This document shows, in pieces, positions 50,570-58,985 of a DNA stretch of 64,000 nt. Made by a program: the position numbers and the translations under genes. The notes under the pieces were generated by a model. The model worked only from the letters and a program-made list of their open reading frames with translations, did not search any database and was not told the origin of the DNA. The stretch's first letter is position 1. The number at the start of each line of letters is the position of its first letter. Source of the DNA: Dyadobacter sp. 50-39 (GTDB lineage Bacteria > Bacteroidota > Bacteroidia > Cytophagales > Spirosomataceae); assembly GCA_001898145.1 (NCBI GenBank), contig MKSR01000013.1:62001-126000 (forward strand), in the 5' to 3' direction.

Positions 50570-53496
50570 CCTCGGTCGGCGTCGACGGGCTGGTTACAAC
50601 GTACCAATATGATGTATTCGGAAGGCCTGCGGTTACGCTGCCCCCGGCTCCGGCGGCGTACAGCATTACGCAAAGCTATGGATGGGACCTGGCTGGTGGC
50701 GCTGTCTGGTACAGCCTGGTTTCGCATCCCGGTAAGCCCGATGTCAAAATATGGTATGACCTCGTAGGCCGCGAGGTCAGAAGAGAAACCGAGGGTTTTG
50801 GCAACCAGGCCGTTACACAAGTTCAGACCTACGACGCGAGAGGCAATGTCGTTTCCTCAACCCAACCCTACAAAGCAGGGGAAACATACATTACGACGAC
50901 CACGCAATTCGACCAATATAACAGGCCAACTACCATCAACAGCGGCGCATTGGGCACAAAAACGATCAGTTATGCCTATGCAGCAGGCGAACTTACCACT
51001 ACTATAACCACCCTGGCGGGAACGACCTCACAGAAGACTGATGCGAGCGGGAAGGTAACCAGTTCGACAGACGATGGCGGGACATTGGCCTACACCTATT
51101 TCAGCCATGGAGGGATAAAGGAAATCAAAAACGGCGCCGTAACGATTGCCAGTAGCCAATACGACACCTACGGCCGCCAAATCCAGCTGACCGACGCCAA
51201 TGCGGGCGCCACGAATTATGAATACAATGCGTTGGGTGAGCTGGTAACGCAGACGAATGCTAACGGGGCCGCTTACGCATTGACTTATGATGCAGCGGGC
51301 AGAATCCTCACCAGGGCAAAAGCCGGGGAGCCTGCTACCACCTACCAGTACCGCGCTTCGGGGAACGGGATCAACCAGATTGAAAAAGTGACCGGCTTTG
51401 CAGGCAACCTCGAAGAATACACTTACGATGGATACGGCCGGATGCTGACGAGCAAGGAAACGGTGGACGGCAATCCCTACATTACCACTTATGCTTATAA
51501 CAATTATGGAGACATCGCTTCGGTGCTGTACCCTTCCGGATTTGGCACCAATCACGCCTATGATGGAAACGGATACCCTACCACGATCAAGAACACCAAC
51601 AGCTCGGTAACCCTTTACACCAATACCGGCATGAATGGCCTGGGCCAGAACACGGCTTACGCATTGGGCAATGGCAAAACTTCGGTGATCAATTACGACT
51701 ATGGCATTCCCAAGCTGTTCAGCACCGCCGGTGTGCAGAACCTGGAACTAACCTGGGACTATACCAAGGGTAACCTGACCAAACGCAAGGATTACATTAA
51801 AAACAGGGAAGAAAGCTTCACTTTCGACAACCTCAGCCGGCTGCTTACAGCCACGGTGGCAGGCAAGCCCGCGCAGACGGTCACCTACGAACCTTCGGGC
51901 AATATTGCTTCTAAAACTGATGCCGGGCAGCAGTTCAGCTACCATCCTGCCAAGCTCAACGCACTCGCGGGCATCATTGCGCCTACCACCGCGCTGCCCA
52001 TGCTCACGCAGGACGTTACCTACACCGCCTTCAACCAGCCGGACAAAATCACCGAAAACGGTTCAGGGCAGCCGTACGAGCTTACCTACACCTATGGCGC
52101 CGACTACCAGCGCATTAAAGGTGTCATGAAAAAGAACGGCGCATTAATCAATACGCATTACTATTTCGGAAGCTACGAAAAGGACATCACCACCGGCGTA
52201 CCCGACAAGCACCTGCATTACATTCACACGCCCGCAGGACTCTCCGCCATCGTAATCCGCGAGAGCGGCACAGACCAGTATTACTATACCTACACAGACC
52301 ACCTAGGCTCGCTACTGACATTAACCGCACCTAACGGCACCGTCATCCTCGACCAAAACTTCGACGCCTGGGGACGGTTGCGCCATCCGGCTAACTGGGA
52401 TTATGTAAATGTACCCGCTCCCACCAGCTACCTGTACCGTGGCTTCACCGGCCACGAGCATTTGACGAATTTTAATTTGATCAATATGAATGGACGGATG
52501 TATGATCCGGTGGTGGGAAGGGTGCTGAGTCCTGACAATTTTGTGCAAAATCCGTATTCTACACAGGGGTACAACAGGTATAGTTATGTGATGAATAATC
52601 CATTGAAGTATACGGATCCGAGTGGACAGGTTGTCTTTATCATTCCTCAAATAGGTTTTGGGAAAAACGGATTTAGCCTTGGATTGGAAATCGGCGTTGG
52701 CATACCTGGCGTTCTCAGTGCCTCCGCAACTGCCGGATATAATTTTAAAAGTGAAAAAGGCTACTGGTCTGTGCAAGGTTCTGTCTACGGTATTTATGGA
52801 GGTTACGGTTCGTCTGGCTGGTTCGCGGGATATGGCTATCGATATGCCGGACTCAGCATAGGTGTCGGCTACGGAGCTAATGAAGGTTGGAATGCTGGAT
52901 TAAGTTATGGTGGAACTTACAACAACTTCAATGGGTCTGCCGGAATTGGATGGAGTCAAAAAGGTGGCTTTGATTGGAATATTACAGGTGGCTACACCTT
53001 CAACATCGAAAAGCCAACCCATACCAAGATTGGCGAATACAACTTGGCGGGTGCGCCGGAAAACGGGTTGAAGCAACGAGGCGGCTTTGACTGTCTGATT
53101 TGCGCAAGTGAATATCTAGATCAAATGTCAAATGGCAGAAGCTACGAAGACATATCGGCAGCCGTAGGGGATTTCTACAATCCCAATGCAGGAACAAATA
53201 CCATGGAAGCCCTTAGAGCCCTGTATGGAGAAAACAATGTGGCGGGCTATGCTCAGATAAGCCCGTTAACCATTGGTCGCCAATTACAAAGTGGAAACCC
53301 CGCAATAATGGCCCAAAACAACAATCATGCAATTGTTCCTACAAGAATTGAGCAATGGCAGAAAACCTACAAAAGTCATCTCCCCAAAACCTATTTCAAA
53401 ATTAAATATATGAATCCAGCAACCGGAGGCTTTGATCATTTTAAAACGAACCGGACAATTACAATTCCTACTTTTATTATAAATTTCAGCAGGTAA
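50416..53496 (+). CDS. RHS core and C-terminal cysteine-peptidase-like tip of the giant protein (frame shifted)
   Basis: This reading frame continues the upstream product (KTTITPNGPGAS, YDPKGRYALSSVNELG). Many YD repeats lead to the RHS core: YTDHLGSLLTL, NGRMYDPVVGRVLSPDN and MNNPLKYTDPSG (ends about 52625). A Gly/Tyr-rich beta segment follows (about 52660-53010), then a ~150-residue tip with GGFDCLICASEYL (Cys codon 53092), NNNHAIVPTRIE (His codon 53326) and KYMNPATGG (Asn 53413). Order and spacing resemble papain-like or C39-like peptidases: a toxin-type effector released inside a target cell is the inference. Base composition turns AT-rich from about 52.6 kb. Confidence 0.8.
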   Translation, partial: KTTITPNGPGASAARNTSSVYDPKGRYALSSVNELGQTSSATYDARWGKPLTSVGVDGLVTTYQYDVFGRPAVTLPPAPAAYSITQSYGWDLAGGAVWYSLVSHPGKPDVKIWYDLVGREVRRETEGFGNQAVTQVQTYDARGNVVSSTQPYKAGETYITTTTQFDQYNRPTTINSGALGTKTISYAYAAGELTTTITTLAGTTSQKTDASGKVTSSTDDGGTLAYTYFSHGGIKEIKNGAVTIASSQYDTYGRQIQLTDANAGATNYEYNALGELVTQTNANGAAYALTYDAAGRILTRAKAGEPATTYQYRASGNGINQIEKVTGFAGNLEEYTYDGYGRMLTSKETVDGNPYITTYAYNNYGDIASVLYPSGFGTNHAYDGNGYPTTIKNTNSSVTLYTNTGMNGLGQNTAYALGNGKTSVINYDYGIPKLFSTAGVQNLELTWDYTKGNLTKRKDYIKNREESFTFDNLSRLLTATVAGKPAQTVTYEPSGNIASKTDAGQQFSYHPAKLNALAGIIAPTTALPMLTQDVTYTAFNQPDKITENGSGQPYELTYTYGADYQRIKGVMKKNGALINTHYYFGSYEKDITTGVPDKHLHYIHTPAGLSAIVIRESGTDQYYYTYTDHLGSLLTLTAPNGTVILDQNFDAWGRLRHPANWDYVNVPAPTSYLYRGFTGHEHLTNFNLINMNGRMYDPVVGRVLSPDNFVQNPYSTQGYNRYSYVMNNPLKYTDPSGQVVFIIPQIGFGKNGFSLGLEIGVGIPGVLSASATAGYNFKSEKGYWSVQGSVYGIYGGYGSSGWFAGYGYRYAGLSIGVGYGANEGWNAGLSYGGTYNNFNGSAGIGWSQKGGFDWNITGGYTFNIEKPTHTKIGEYNLAGAPENGLKQRGGFDCLICASEYLDQMSNGRSYEDISAAVGDFYNPNAGTNTMEALRALYGENNVAGYAQISPLTIGRQLQSGNPAIMAQNNNHAIVPTRIEQWQKTYKSHLPKTYFKIKYMNPATGGFDHFKTNRTITIPTFIINFSR

Positions 53497-53502
53497 CTTA
53501 TC

Positions 53503-54153
53503 ATGAAAACAACACTTGTATCCATTCTATGCTTAGTTCTCGTTCAAAGTTGCATTGCGCAAGACTTTCTAGAAATTCAGAAGAAATTAAACGCTACGGC
53601 AAAACGAAGAATACGAAAAGAACTGATAAGGTCACTCACCCATAACAACTGGATGACTAGACCAGAGGCATATGCCTTAAAAACAACAGTAAAGATAATA
53701 CCTGTCCTCTCATTTACAATTACACCAAAAGCAATTGAATACGACTCTACCAAAAAAATAATTCAATATATACAACCAAATGAAAACTTCCCATTCGAGT
53801 TTGCAATATTCTCCAAAAAAAATAAATTCCAGGCCACGCTCAACTGCTTCAATATCATATACTACTCTGATTGCGGCCCATGCAACTACAATGACTTTAT
53901 CGAAGAAAAAGATCGGGACTACAACTACGAGATACAGGTATTTTTCAACACAATACAGGTAAAAAAGTGTAGCTTGCTGTTCACCGTTCAATTTTTCAGA
54001 AACGCCATTTGGTTCATTCAAAGTAACAATATTATGATATATAGCATTGAAAACAGATCCATTTATAGTCCAGACGAATTCATATCCAAGCACTGTTCAA
54101 TCAAGACCATCAGAGATCTATCCCAAGGAAAGTTAAATTCATTTTGCAATTAA
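53503..54153 (+). CDS. exported small protein next to the RHS tip, candidate immunity protein
   Basis: A 216-residue protein starting 6 bp after the RHS stop, the standard position of an immunity gene. It has a signal peptide or lipoprotein signal (MKTTLVSILCLVLVQSC-IAQ; Cys in a VQSC box), so it would act in the periplasm or outer membrane. The rest is alpha+beta with several Cys (YYSDCGPCNYNDF), without a recognised family. AT content is high, as in the RHS tip. Candidate immunity role rests on position, size and composition only. Confidence 0.6.
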   Translation: MKTTLVSILCLVLVQSCIAQDFLEIQKKLNATAKRRIRKELIRSLTHNNWMTRPEAYALKTTVKIIPVLSFTITPKAIEYDSTKKIIQYIQPNENFPFEFAIFSKKNKFQATLNCFNIIYYSDCGPCNYNDFIEEKDRDYNYEIQVFFNTIQVKKCSLLFTVQFFRNAIWFIQSNNIMIYSIENRSIYSPDEFISKHCSIKTIRDLSQGKLNSFCN

Positions 54154-54622
54154 GTTCAGATAGCAACCCCGTTGCATTCAAATCTAAAATTAAATCATAG
54201 GTATGCGATGACTCAACATACGATCAAAATTCATTAAATCTATAAAATCAGTAATGGATATTTATATCTTTTCACTAAATTCAGATGCAAACAGATAACA
54301 AATCAATAGATAACATTTCAAACATTGCTGTTTCGGTATAGAACATTTCTCCGATAAATCACTATCAGCTCCATTTAATAACCCCTTCTATCTAGTCAAA
54401 TAATTATTATTTAACTTACAACATATAAAATTTCAAACACCAAAAAGTTTTAGCAAATTATATATACAATTTCGAACAGATCCGAAACCATAGTTTACAG
54501 GCTGGCGCAAAAATTTTGGTCTAACTGGTCAATGGTTTACGGCAGGATCTGGTTGTCATTTTATTTGCCTACAATTAAAAGTGTATGTCTTGAATAAAAT
54601 ACATTCATCTTACTCTACACAC
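54154..54622. other. AT-rich intergenic region
   Basis: 469 bp, strongly AT-rich, with no supported gene. Short inverted or repeated pieces such as AAACCAT/ATGGTTT (about 54486-54537) are not convincing as regulatory sites. The break separates the RHS/candidate-immunity pair from the secreted-protein cluster. Confidence 0.5.
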
Positions 54623-55627
54623 ATGAAAGCATTATCATTCCTGTTCAGCATGTTGATCGCTCACTTAACACAAGCCCAGATCAGCCTTACCCTTGACACC
54701 AAATGCGTCGATTTCAATCCTGTATTTAAAGAAGTGGAAGCTATTGACATGCGTGACGGTCAGAAGTTACTGGGCTTCATACACAAAGGCTTTACCAACC
54801 GTCCGGAACAAATTACCTTCGATGGCAATATCGCCGACAGCGTCGCCCATTTTTTCAAAGCGTCAGATACACGCTCGTCTAATTCCAAACAACTCGTACT
54901 CATCCTGAATGAGCTATTCATGAATGAGAATACAAACAGCGTTCCGGAAATCGGAAGACTAAAATTATCGGCAAGACTATTTATAAAAAATGATTCGGGA
55001 GCATATTCCGAGCTATTGACGATAGACAGTATTTATACAGTCAAAGGATTTGATGTCACAAAAAAGTTATTCAGATTGGTAAGTGATGAGTTTTGCAATA
55101 TATCGAAAATTGCCGCAATTAGCGAACCCAATCCAAATAGTCATACACTAACTCGCCACGACCTAGAACACCTAGATAGTTTAGAAATCAGTAAAATACC
55201 TATATTTTCGAATGAGAGGCCTGTGTCGGGCGTTTTCAAAGACTATTCGCATTTCAAGATAAACAGACCGGACATTGAAGCAGAAATTATCGTCGAAAAG
55301 TCAAGAAAAGGGAAGTTAACGGCCTACCGAATCTTTGGGGCCAGAAGAAAGAAAGTTCAGCTGACAACTAATGGATTCTATGCTATATCCGATGGTATGA
55401 ACTTATTCAAAGCTACTCCGGAAGGTCTTTTCAAGATAAATAAAATCGGCCAAAAACTATTCTATGATCGACCTGGATCCTTTACTGATCCCAGCAATGT
55501 CGGCATATACTTTGGAATGGCTGGCGCTATGCTTTCCTTTTCGCTTTCTCCGCACAAAATCAATCTATTCAGGTTCAAAATCAACCATCGGAGGGGAAAT
55601 TCGATCCCGGTAGGTATTGTAGATTAG
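54623..55627 (+). CDS. secreted protein of unknown function
   Basis: A 334-residue protein from the ATG at 54623, which opens a signal peptide (MKALSFLFSMLIAHLTQAQ); a longer ORF starts upstream without signal features. A beta-rich N-terminal domain (about 20-170, with TLDTKCVDFNPVFKEVEA) and a second domain (about 190-330, RGKLTAYRIFGARRKKVQ) are visible. No family is recognised. It lies in an AT-rich run of exported-protein genes after the RHS toxin. Confidence 0.65.
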   Translation: MKALSFLFSMLIAHLTQAQISLTLDTKCVDFNPVFKEVEAIDMRDGQKLLGFIHKGFTNRPEQITFDGNIADSVAHFFKASDTRSSNSKQLVLILNELFMNENTNSVPEIGRLKLSARLFIKNDSGAYSELLTIDSIYTVKGFDVTKKLFRLVSDEFCNISKIAAISEPNPNSHTLTRHDLEHLDSLEISKIPIFSNERPVSGVFKDYSHFKINRPDIEAEIIVEKSRKGKLTAYRIFGARRKKVQLTTNGFYAISDGMNLFKATPEGLFKINKIGQKLFYDRPGSFTDPSNVGIYFGMAGAMLSFSLSPHKINLFRFKINHRRGNSIPVGIVD

Positions 55628-55657
55628 CTTAGGTGTTAAATAATAATAGCAAATCCA

Positions 55658-56254
55658 ATGAAAGCAAAAGTCACAATCCTGTTTTTCGCTACAATCCTTA
55701 CACAACTATTCATGGCTTGTTGCGACTGCCCGGATACTAATGAAATTCAATACAAATTTGAATATGCTACGGCTTACAACCTGGATAATTCCGGAGAGTT
55801 TCCGGTAGTATCTGAAAGTCCAATTTTAAAAAATGCGTATGGAATCAGGCTACAAATAGGGCTGCGACAAGTTTCCGTCCAAGATCGAAAGCATTTTTCT
55901 CTTTTCAACCAGGCCTATGCGGTGTGCTGTATTTGTGGACCTGACACTATCATAAGTCCAAGGGATACAATCACTTCACTAACCGTTACTACCACAGCGC
56001 GATTCGATAATGGTCACGCGGAAGGCAGTGACGTTACGGACATGTTCAAGGTATTGAAATATAACAAATATATAGATGTAGATAGCGTAGTGGCGAATCC
56101 CGCCTTTTATCATAAACGAACTGAGACCACATTTTTAGAAATGTATCTTCTTACGCCACCTGACCAACCTGGACAACACAGCTTTCAAGTAGACATAGCA
56201 CTTTCGAACAACACACACCTGTTTGCTACCACCAAACCAATTGAATTAAAATAG
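55658..56254 (+). CDS. lipoprotein, DUF5034-like (tentative)
   Basis: A 198-residue lipoprotein with lipobox FMAC (TQLFMACCDCPDTNE). Beta-sandwich-like strands follow (YKFEYATAYNLDNSGEFP, LKNAYGIRLQIGLRQV), with a C-terminal QHSFQVDIALSNN strand. The pattern recalls DUF5034-type Bacteroidota lipoproteins but this is uncertain. Its stop is 1 bp from the next ATG, so the two are one operon. Confidence 0.65.
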   Translation: MKAKVTILFFATILTQLFMACCDCPDTNEIQYKFEYATAYNLDNSGEFPVVSESPILKNAYGIRLQIGLRQVSVQDRKHFSLFNQAYAVCCICGPDTIISPRDTITSLTVTTTARFDNGHAEGSDVTDMFKVLKYNKYIDVDSVVANPAFYHKRTETTFLEMYLLTPPDQPGQHSFQVDIALSNNTHLFATTKPIELK

Positions 56255-56255
56255 T

Positions 56256-57034
56256 ATGAACAAACTATTAATGGTAGTGTCAATGCTATCTGCGGTTTCG
56301 TTATCCGCCTGTGGGCAGCCAGACTACAAGCCGATCAAATTCTTTTACCGCCCTCTGGTTGGCGCGATATTTCCAACTCGTTCGTATTCAGCAGAACATA
56401 TTACCGACAATCTAGTAAATTCCAGACTCCAGAACGTACTTTTTCAACCTCTCGATATTGGCTCTTTTATAAACACTTTGGTTTGGAAGGGCATCTGATA
56501 TTATCCCCCCCTCAAAATAATCAGGCAGCACAAAATCAACTCAGAAAGGAGATCAGTTTGAAATATGGAAATGAATATTATACAACATTATCTTCGGGCA
56601 TCATTAACAATTACTCCGCCGACGCTTCCGATCCATTAGTTCGAGGAAGCATAGGGCCAGCCTATAAAATCGAGAAAAAGCGATTGGTTTTTATCGGACG
56701 TGTTATGATCGGCGCCGTGACGGTCACCACGAACTGGGCTCGTGCCCGGTTAAAAGGCAAAAACACCAATGAGTTGATAAATATCGATTGGAATACTGAT
56801 TATGCAAACAATGACTGTTTTTCCATCAATCCATCTTTCACACTCGCTTACAGAATGAACAGAAGGATCTCATTTAACATCGATCTGGACTCGTGGTTCT
56901 ATAAAGCCGACATCACTTACGATGAAACAATTACAAATGCAGTCCCGGGTACTACTGCCACGAACAAATTTCGGTATCACCATTTTATGAATGATATCAG
57001 TATAGGACTAGGCATTATGGTGGTATTCAAGTAA
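56256..57034 (+). pseudogene. frameshifted lipoprotein/outer-membrane protein
   Basis: The first 80-residue frame (56256-56498) has a lipoprotein signal (MLSAVSLSACGQ) but stops at WKGI. A second open frame continues to 57034 with barrel-like strands (RRISFNIDLDSWFYK, HHFMNDISIGLGIMVVFK). The second frame is open across the first and reads YWLFYKHFGLEGHLILSP upstream of 56483, with only a TTG there. So a single indel between about 56340 and 56480 has split one ~255-residue gene. Either a real loss or a sequencing error. Confidence 0.6.
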
Positions 57035-57057
57035 GAACATGAAAAAACAATAATTCA

Positions 57058-57627
57058 ATGATCAAGCAGATGAAAAACACACTTACACTTTTTACAGTCC
57101 TGGTCATTTCCAGCGCTTTGACCTGTTCATCCCAGGACCCGGTAAAAGCAACCAGTCAGGAATACGAATCCTGCTGCGGTGCCCAGCCCGTCGAATTCTC
57201 TTATGAAAAAAAGCGCATTTATGTACCTAATGTTTTTACACCCAATAAAGATGGAATAAATGATTACTTCTTCCCGGTCGTAAACGACGTCGTTACCGAC
57301 GTATGGGGCTTTGCGGTATATAGTATTGAGGGAGATACGATGTTATATCAAAAGCCTTATTTCAATTCCAAAATGCCGGTGCGGGATTATGGGTGGGATG
57401 GGCTCCGGCCCGACGGCTCGCGGTACAAGGGAGCGTTTCGGTATAAAATGCGGGTGGATGACTTACAGGCGAACAAGCACATTGTCGAGGGCCGCGCGTG
57501 CGCCGTGCTTTGCGGGAGCGGGGCGGAAGTATTCCGTACAAAGACCGGTTGCTATTTTCCCGCACAGGCTGGCAAGGAAGGCACGTTAGACAAATCGGCA
57601 GTCAACGGCGAAAGAGATTGCTTTTAA
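57058..57627 (+). CDS. small protein built around a T9SS type B (gliding-motility-associated) C-terminal domain
   Basis: A 189-residue protein. After a signal-like N terminus (ALTCSSQ) and a short Cys-Cys-Gly linker, the CHU_C/type B domain fills about residues 50-150: KRIYVPNVFTPNKDGINDYF, DYGWDGLRPDGSRYKGAFRY. Unlike most, it continues ~40 residues past the domain with several Cys (ACAVLCGSG, GCYFPAQ) and ends ERDCF. Type B domains normally end the protein; extra tails like this occur in some relatives. Exported to the surface by T9SS is inferred. Confidence 0.75.
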   Translation: MIKQMKNTLTLFTVLVISSALTCSSQDPVKATSQEYESCCGAQPVEFSYEKKRIYVPNVFTPNKDGINDYFFPVVNDVVTDVWGFAVYSIEGDTMLYQKPYFNSKMPVRDYGWDGLRPDGSRYKGAFRYKMRVDDLQANKHIVEGRACAVLCGSGAEVFRTKTGCYFPAQAGKEGTLDKSAVNGERDCF

Positions 57628-57671
57628 ATTGATTACAATGACCTCACACTATAAATCCAACCATCACACCT

Positions 57672-58493
57672 ATGAACACACTTACGAGAATCGTGCTTCT
57701 GCTCACGATCACGGCTTCTCCGGGCCTCACAAACGCACAGATCAAATTTACCTGTGACATTGCCGGCAATCGAATTAAAAGGGAATTTAATGGCAGCCTC
57801 GTTCAGCTCGATGTCAAAGTCCTTTTGCGAGGCGCCTATCGGCCGGGGCAGGCCAATATGGCTACTAATCTTCAAACCTATTTCAGCGCAAATTCTGGCC
57901 TGCTGCCTGCAACGGACCCCTACGGTGGGAATACCGTTTACAACAACATTGGCAATCCGGCGGGCGTAGCCGGGCCGGTGGTGGACTGGGTCAGGATTGA
58001 AATCCGGGATGCTACCAATCCGGGGGTGAAACTGCAATCGAAAAGTCTTCTGCTAAAACCCAGCGGAAGTGTCGTTGACATTGACGGTACTTTGCCCGAA
58101 TTCGTGGGGCAAGGTTCGCCGGTACGCATAGCTGTTTCCCATAGAAACCATGTGGCTATATTGAGCAATCCAATTGCTTCCTTCAATGCCGGCACCATTA
58201 CCTACGACTTCACGACCGCGCTCAACAAGGCCAGCCAGCTTCCGGGTGATCCTGCCCAAATGGGCATCTTCAATGGAAAGTGGTACATGTGGGCGGGCGA
58301 TGTAAACGCCGATTGGGTCATCGACGCCGCCGATATGTCAATAGCCAACAACGATTTCCTGAACGGCCTTTTTGACCAGTATCTGCTTACCGATGTCAAC
58401 CTGGACGGTGGTGTGGACGCCACGGACGGAAGCATAATGAATGCCGCCTTTTTAAATGGTTATTATTCGACGATGATGAACTACGTGCCTTAG
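57672..58493 (+). CDS. secreted beta-sandwich protein with dockerin-like Ca-binding repeats
   Basis: A 273-residue protein with a signal peptide (1-22, ending TNAQ). The main domain contains VQLDVKVLLRGAYRPGQAN, VDWVRIEIRDAT and VRIAVSHRNHVAI, a pattern seen in Bacteroidota proteins annotated as haemagglutinin or adhesin. The C terminus has two EF-hand-like loops: GDVNADWVIDAADMS and TDVNLDGGVDATDGS, as in dockerin type I modules that bind calcium. It should be a calcium-binding surface protein. Function is inferred from architecture. Confidence 0.7.
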   Translation: MNTLTRIVLLLTITASPGLTNAQIKFTCDIAGNRIKREFNGSLVQLDVKVLLRGAYRPGQANMATNLQTYFSANSGLLPATDPYGGNTVYNNIGNPAGVAGPVVDWVRIEIRDATNPGVKLQSKSLLLKPSGSVVDIDGTLPEFVGQGSPVRIAVSHRNHVAILSNPIASFNAGTITYDFTTALNKASQLPGDPAQMGIFNGKWYMWAGDVNADWVIDAADMSIANNDFLNGLFDQYLLTDVNLDGGVDATDGSIMNAAFLNGYYSTMMNYVP

Positions 58494-58647
58494 TTATTCG
58501 CACCTTCCTGAACAGAAGATACCCTTTTCCTTCAAGCGGGATTGGTTGAGCTTGCTGCGCCAAGCGCCTTAGCAGAACAAGATGGATACCGAAAATGATA
58601 TTGGTTGTAATAACTACCCATATGGCAAGATTTTTCGTGGTGATGCG

Positions 58648-58700
58648 GATCAAGTTTTGGTCTTGATCCGTATTGATCCGATCAAGTTTTGGTCTTGATC
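58648..58700. repeat. two direct repeats, each a small hairpin
   Basis: The same 21-bp unit occurs at 58648-58668 and 58680-58700, separated by 11 bp. Each is itself an inverted repeat, GATCAAG-N7-CTTGATC. They lie between the dockerin-like gene and the tRNA-Asn terminator, on the chromosomal side of the attachment site. The rest of 58494-58985 holds the terminator and tRNA fragment listed separately, plus AT-rich sequence before the integrase. Confidence 0.7.
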
Positions 58701-58727
58701 TTCCAAAATCAGGCCAGGTATTGCAAC

Positions 58728-58760
58728 AAAAAAAGCACTTAACAATTTCTTGCTAAGTGC
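58728..58760 (-). terminator. tRNA-Asn transcript terminator (minus strand)
   Basis: GCACTTA at 58735-58741 pairs with TAAGTGC at 58754-58760; with inner CAA/TTG the stem reaches about 10 pairs with one mismatch. On the minus strand it is followed by a run of seven T (58728-58734). It stands 12 bp past the 3' end of the tRNA-Asn fragment, in the right direction to end that transcript. Confidence 0.75.
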
Positions 58761-58771
58761 CTCATTTTCAA

Positions 58772-58817
58772 GCTCCCGAAGCTGGGCTCGAACCAGCGAC
58801 CCTCTGATTAACAGTCA
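58772..58817 (-). other. 3' fragment of tRNA-Asn(GTT): attachment site
   Basis: Read on the minus strand, the sequence contains the anticodon loop CTGTTAA (GTT anticodon), a variable loop, a T arm of GCTGG-TTCGAGC-CCAGC with perfect stem, and the 3' acceptor strand TTCGGGA plus discriminator. The 5' half (acceptor, D arm) is missing: at about 58818 it changes to AT-rich sequence unrelated to tRNA. A tyrosine integrase starts 168 bp away. This fits the duplicated core left when an element inserts into the 3' part of a tRNA gene. Confidence 0.75.
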
Positions 58818-58985
58818 CAAAAAATTACCTTTCGTTTCTTTTTTCTCATTTTTCGATAATTTTATAAATTATTCATTTACAGATAATTATAAAATAATTT
58901 GCCGCTCATATTTTGTAATATCTTTCGTTGTTTTTTAATTTACTATTGCAAGTTTATTGCAACTTAAACGAAATGACGAAGAATC

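Noticed and set aside
50500-53496. Separate RHS gene starting at 50500
   Set aside because: The codon there is TTG inside continuous RHS sequence. The same frame is readable back to the deletion at 50414, so it is the second half of one frameshifted gene.
58648-58700. Small CRISPR array
   Set aside because: Only two repeats with an 11-bp spacer and self-complementary units, and no cas genes in the window.
58772-58817. Functional tRNA-Asn gene
   Set aside because: The acceptor and D-arm half is absent and sequence past the anticodon stem is unrelated, so only a 3' fragment is present.
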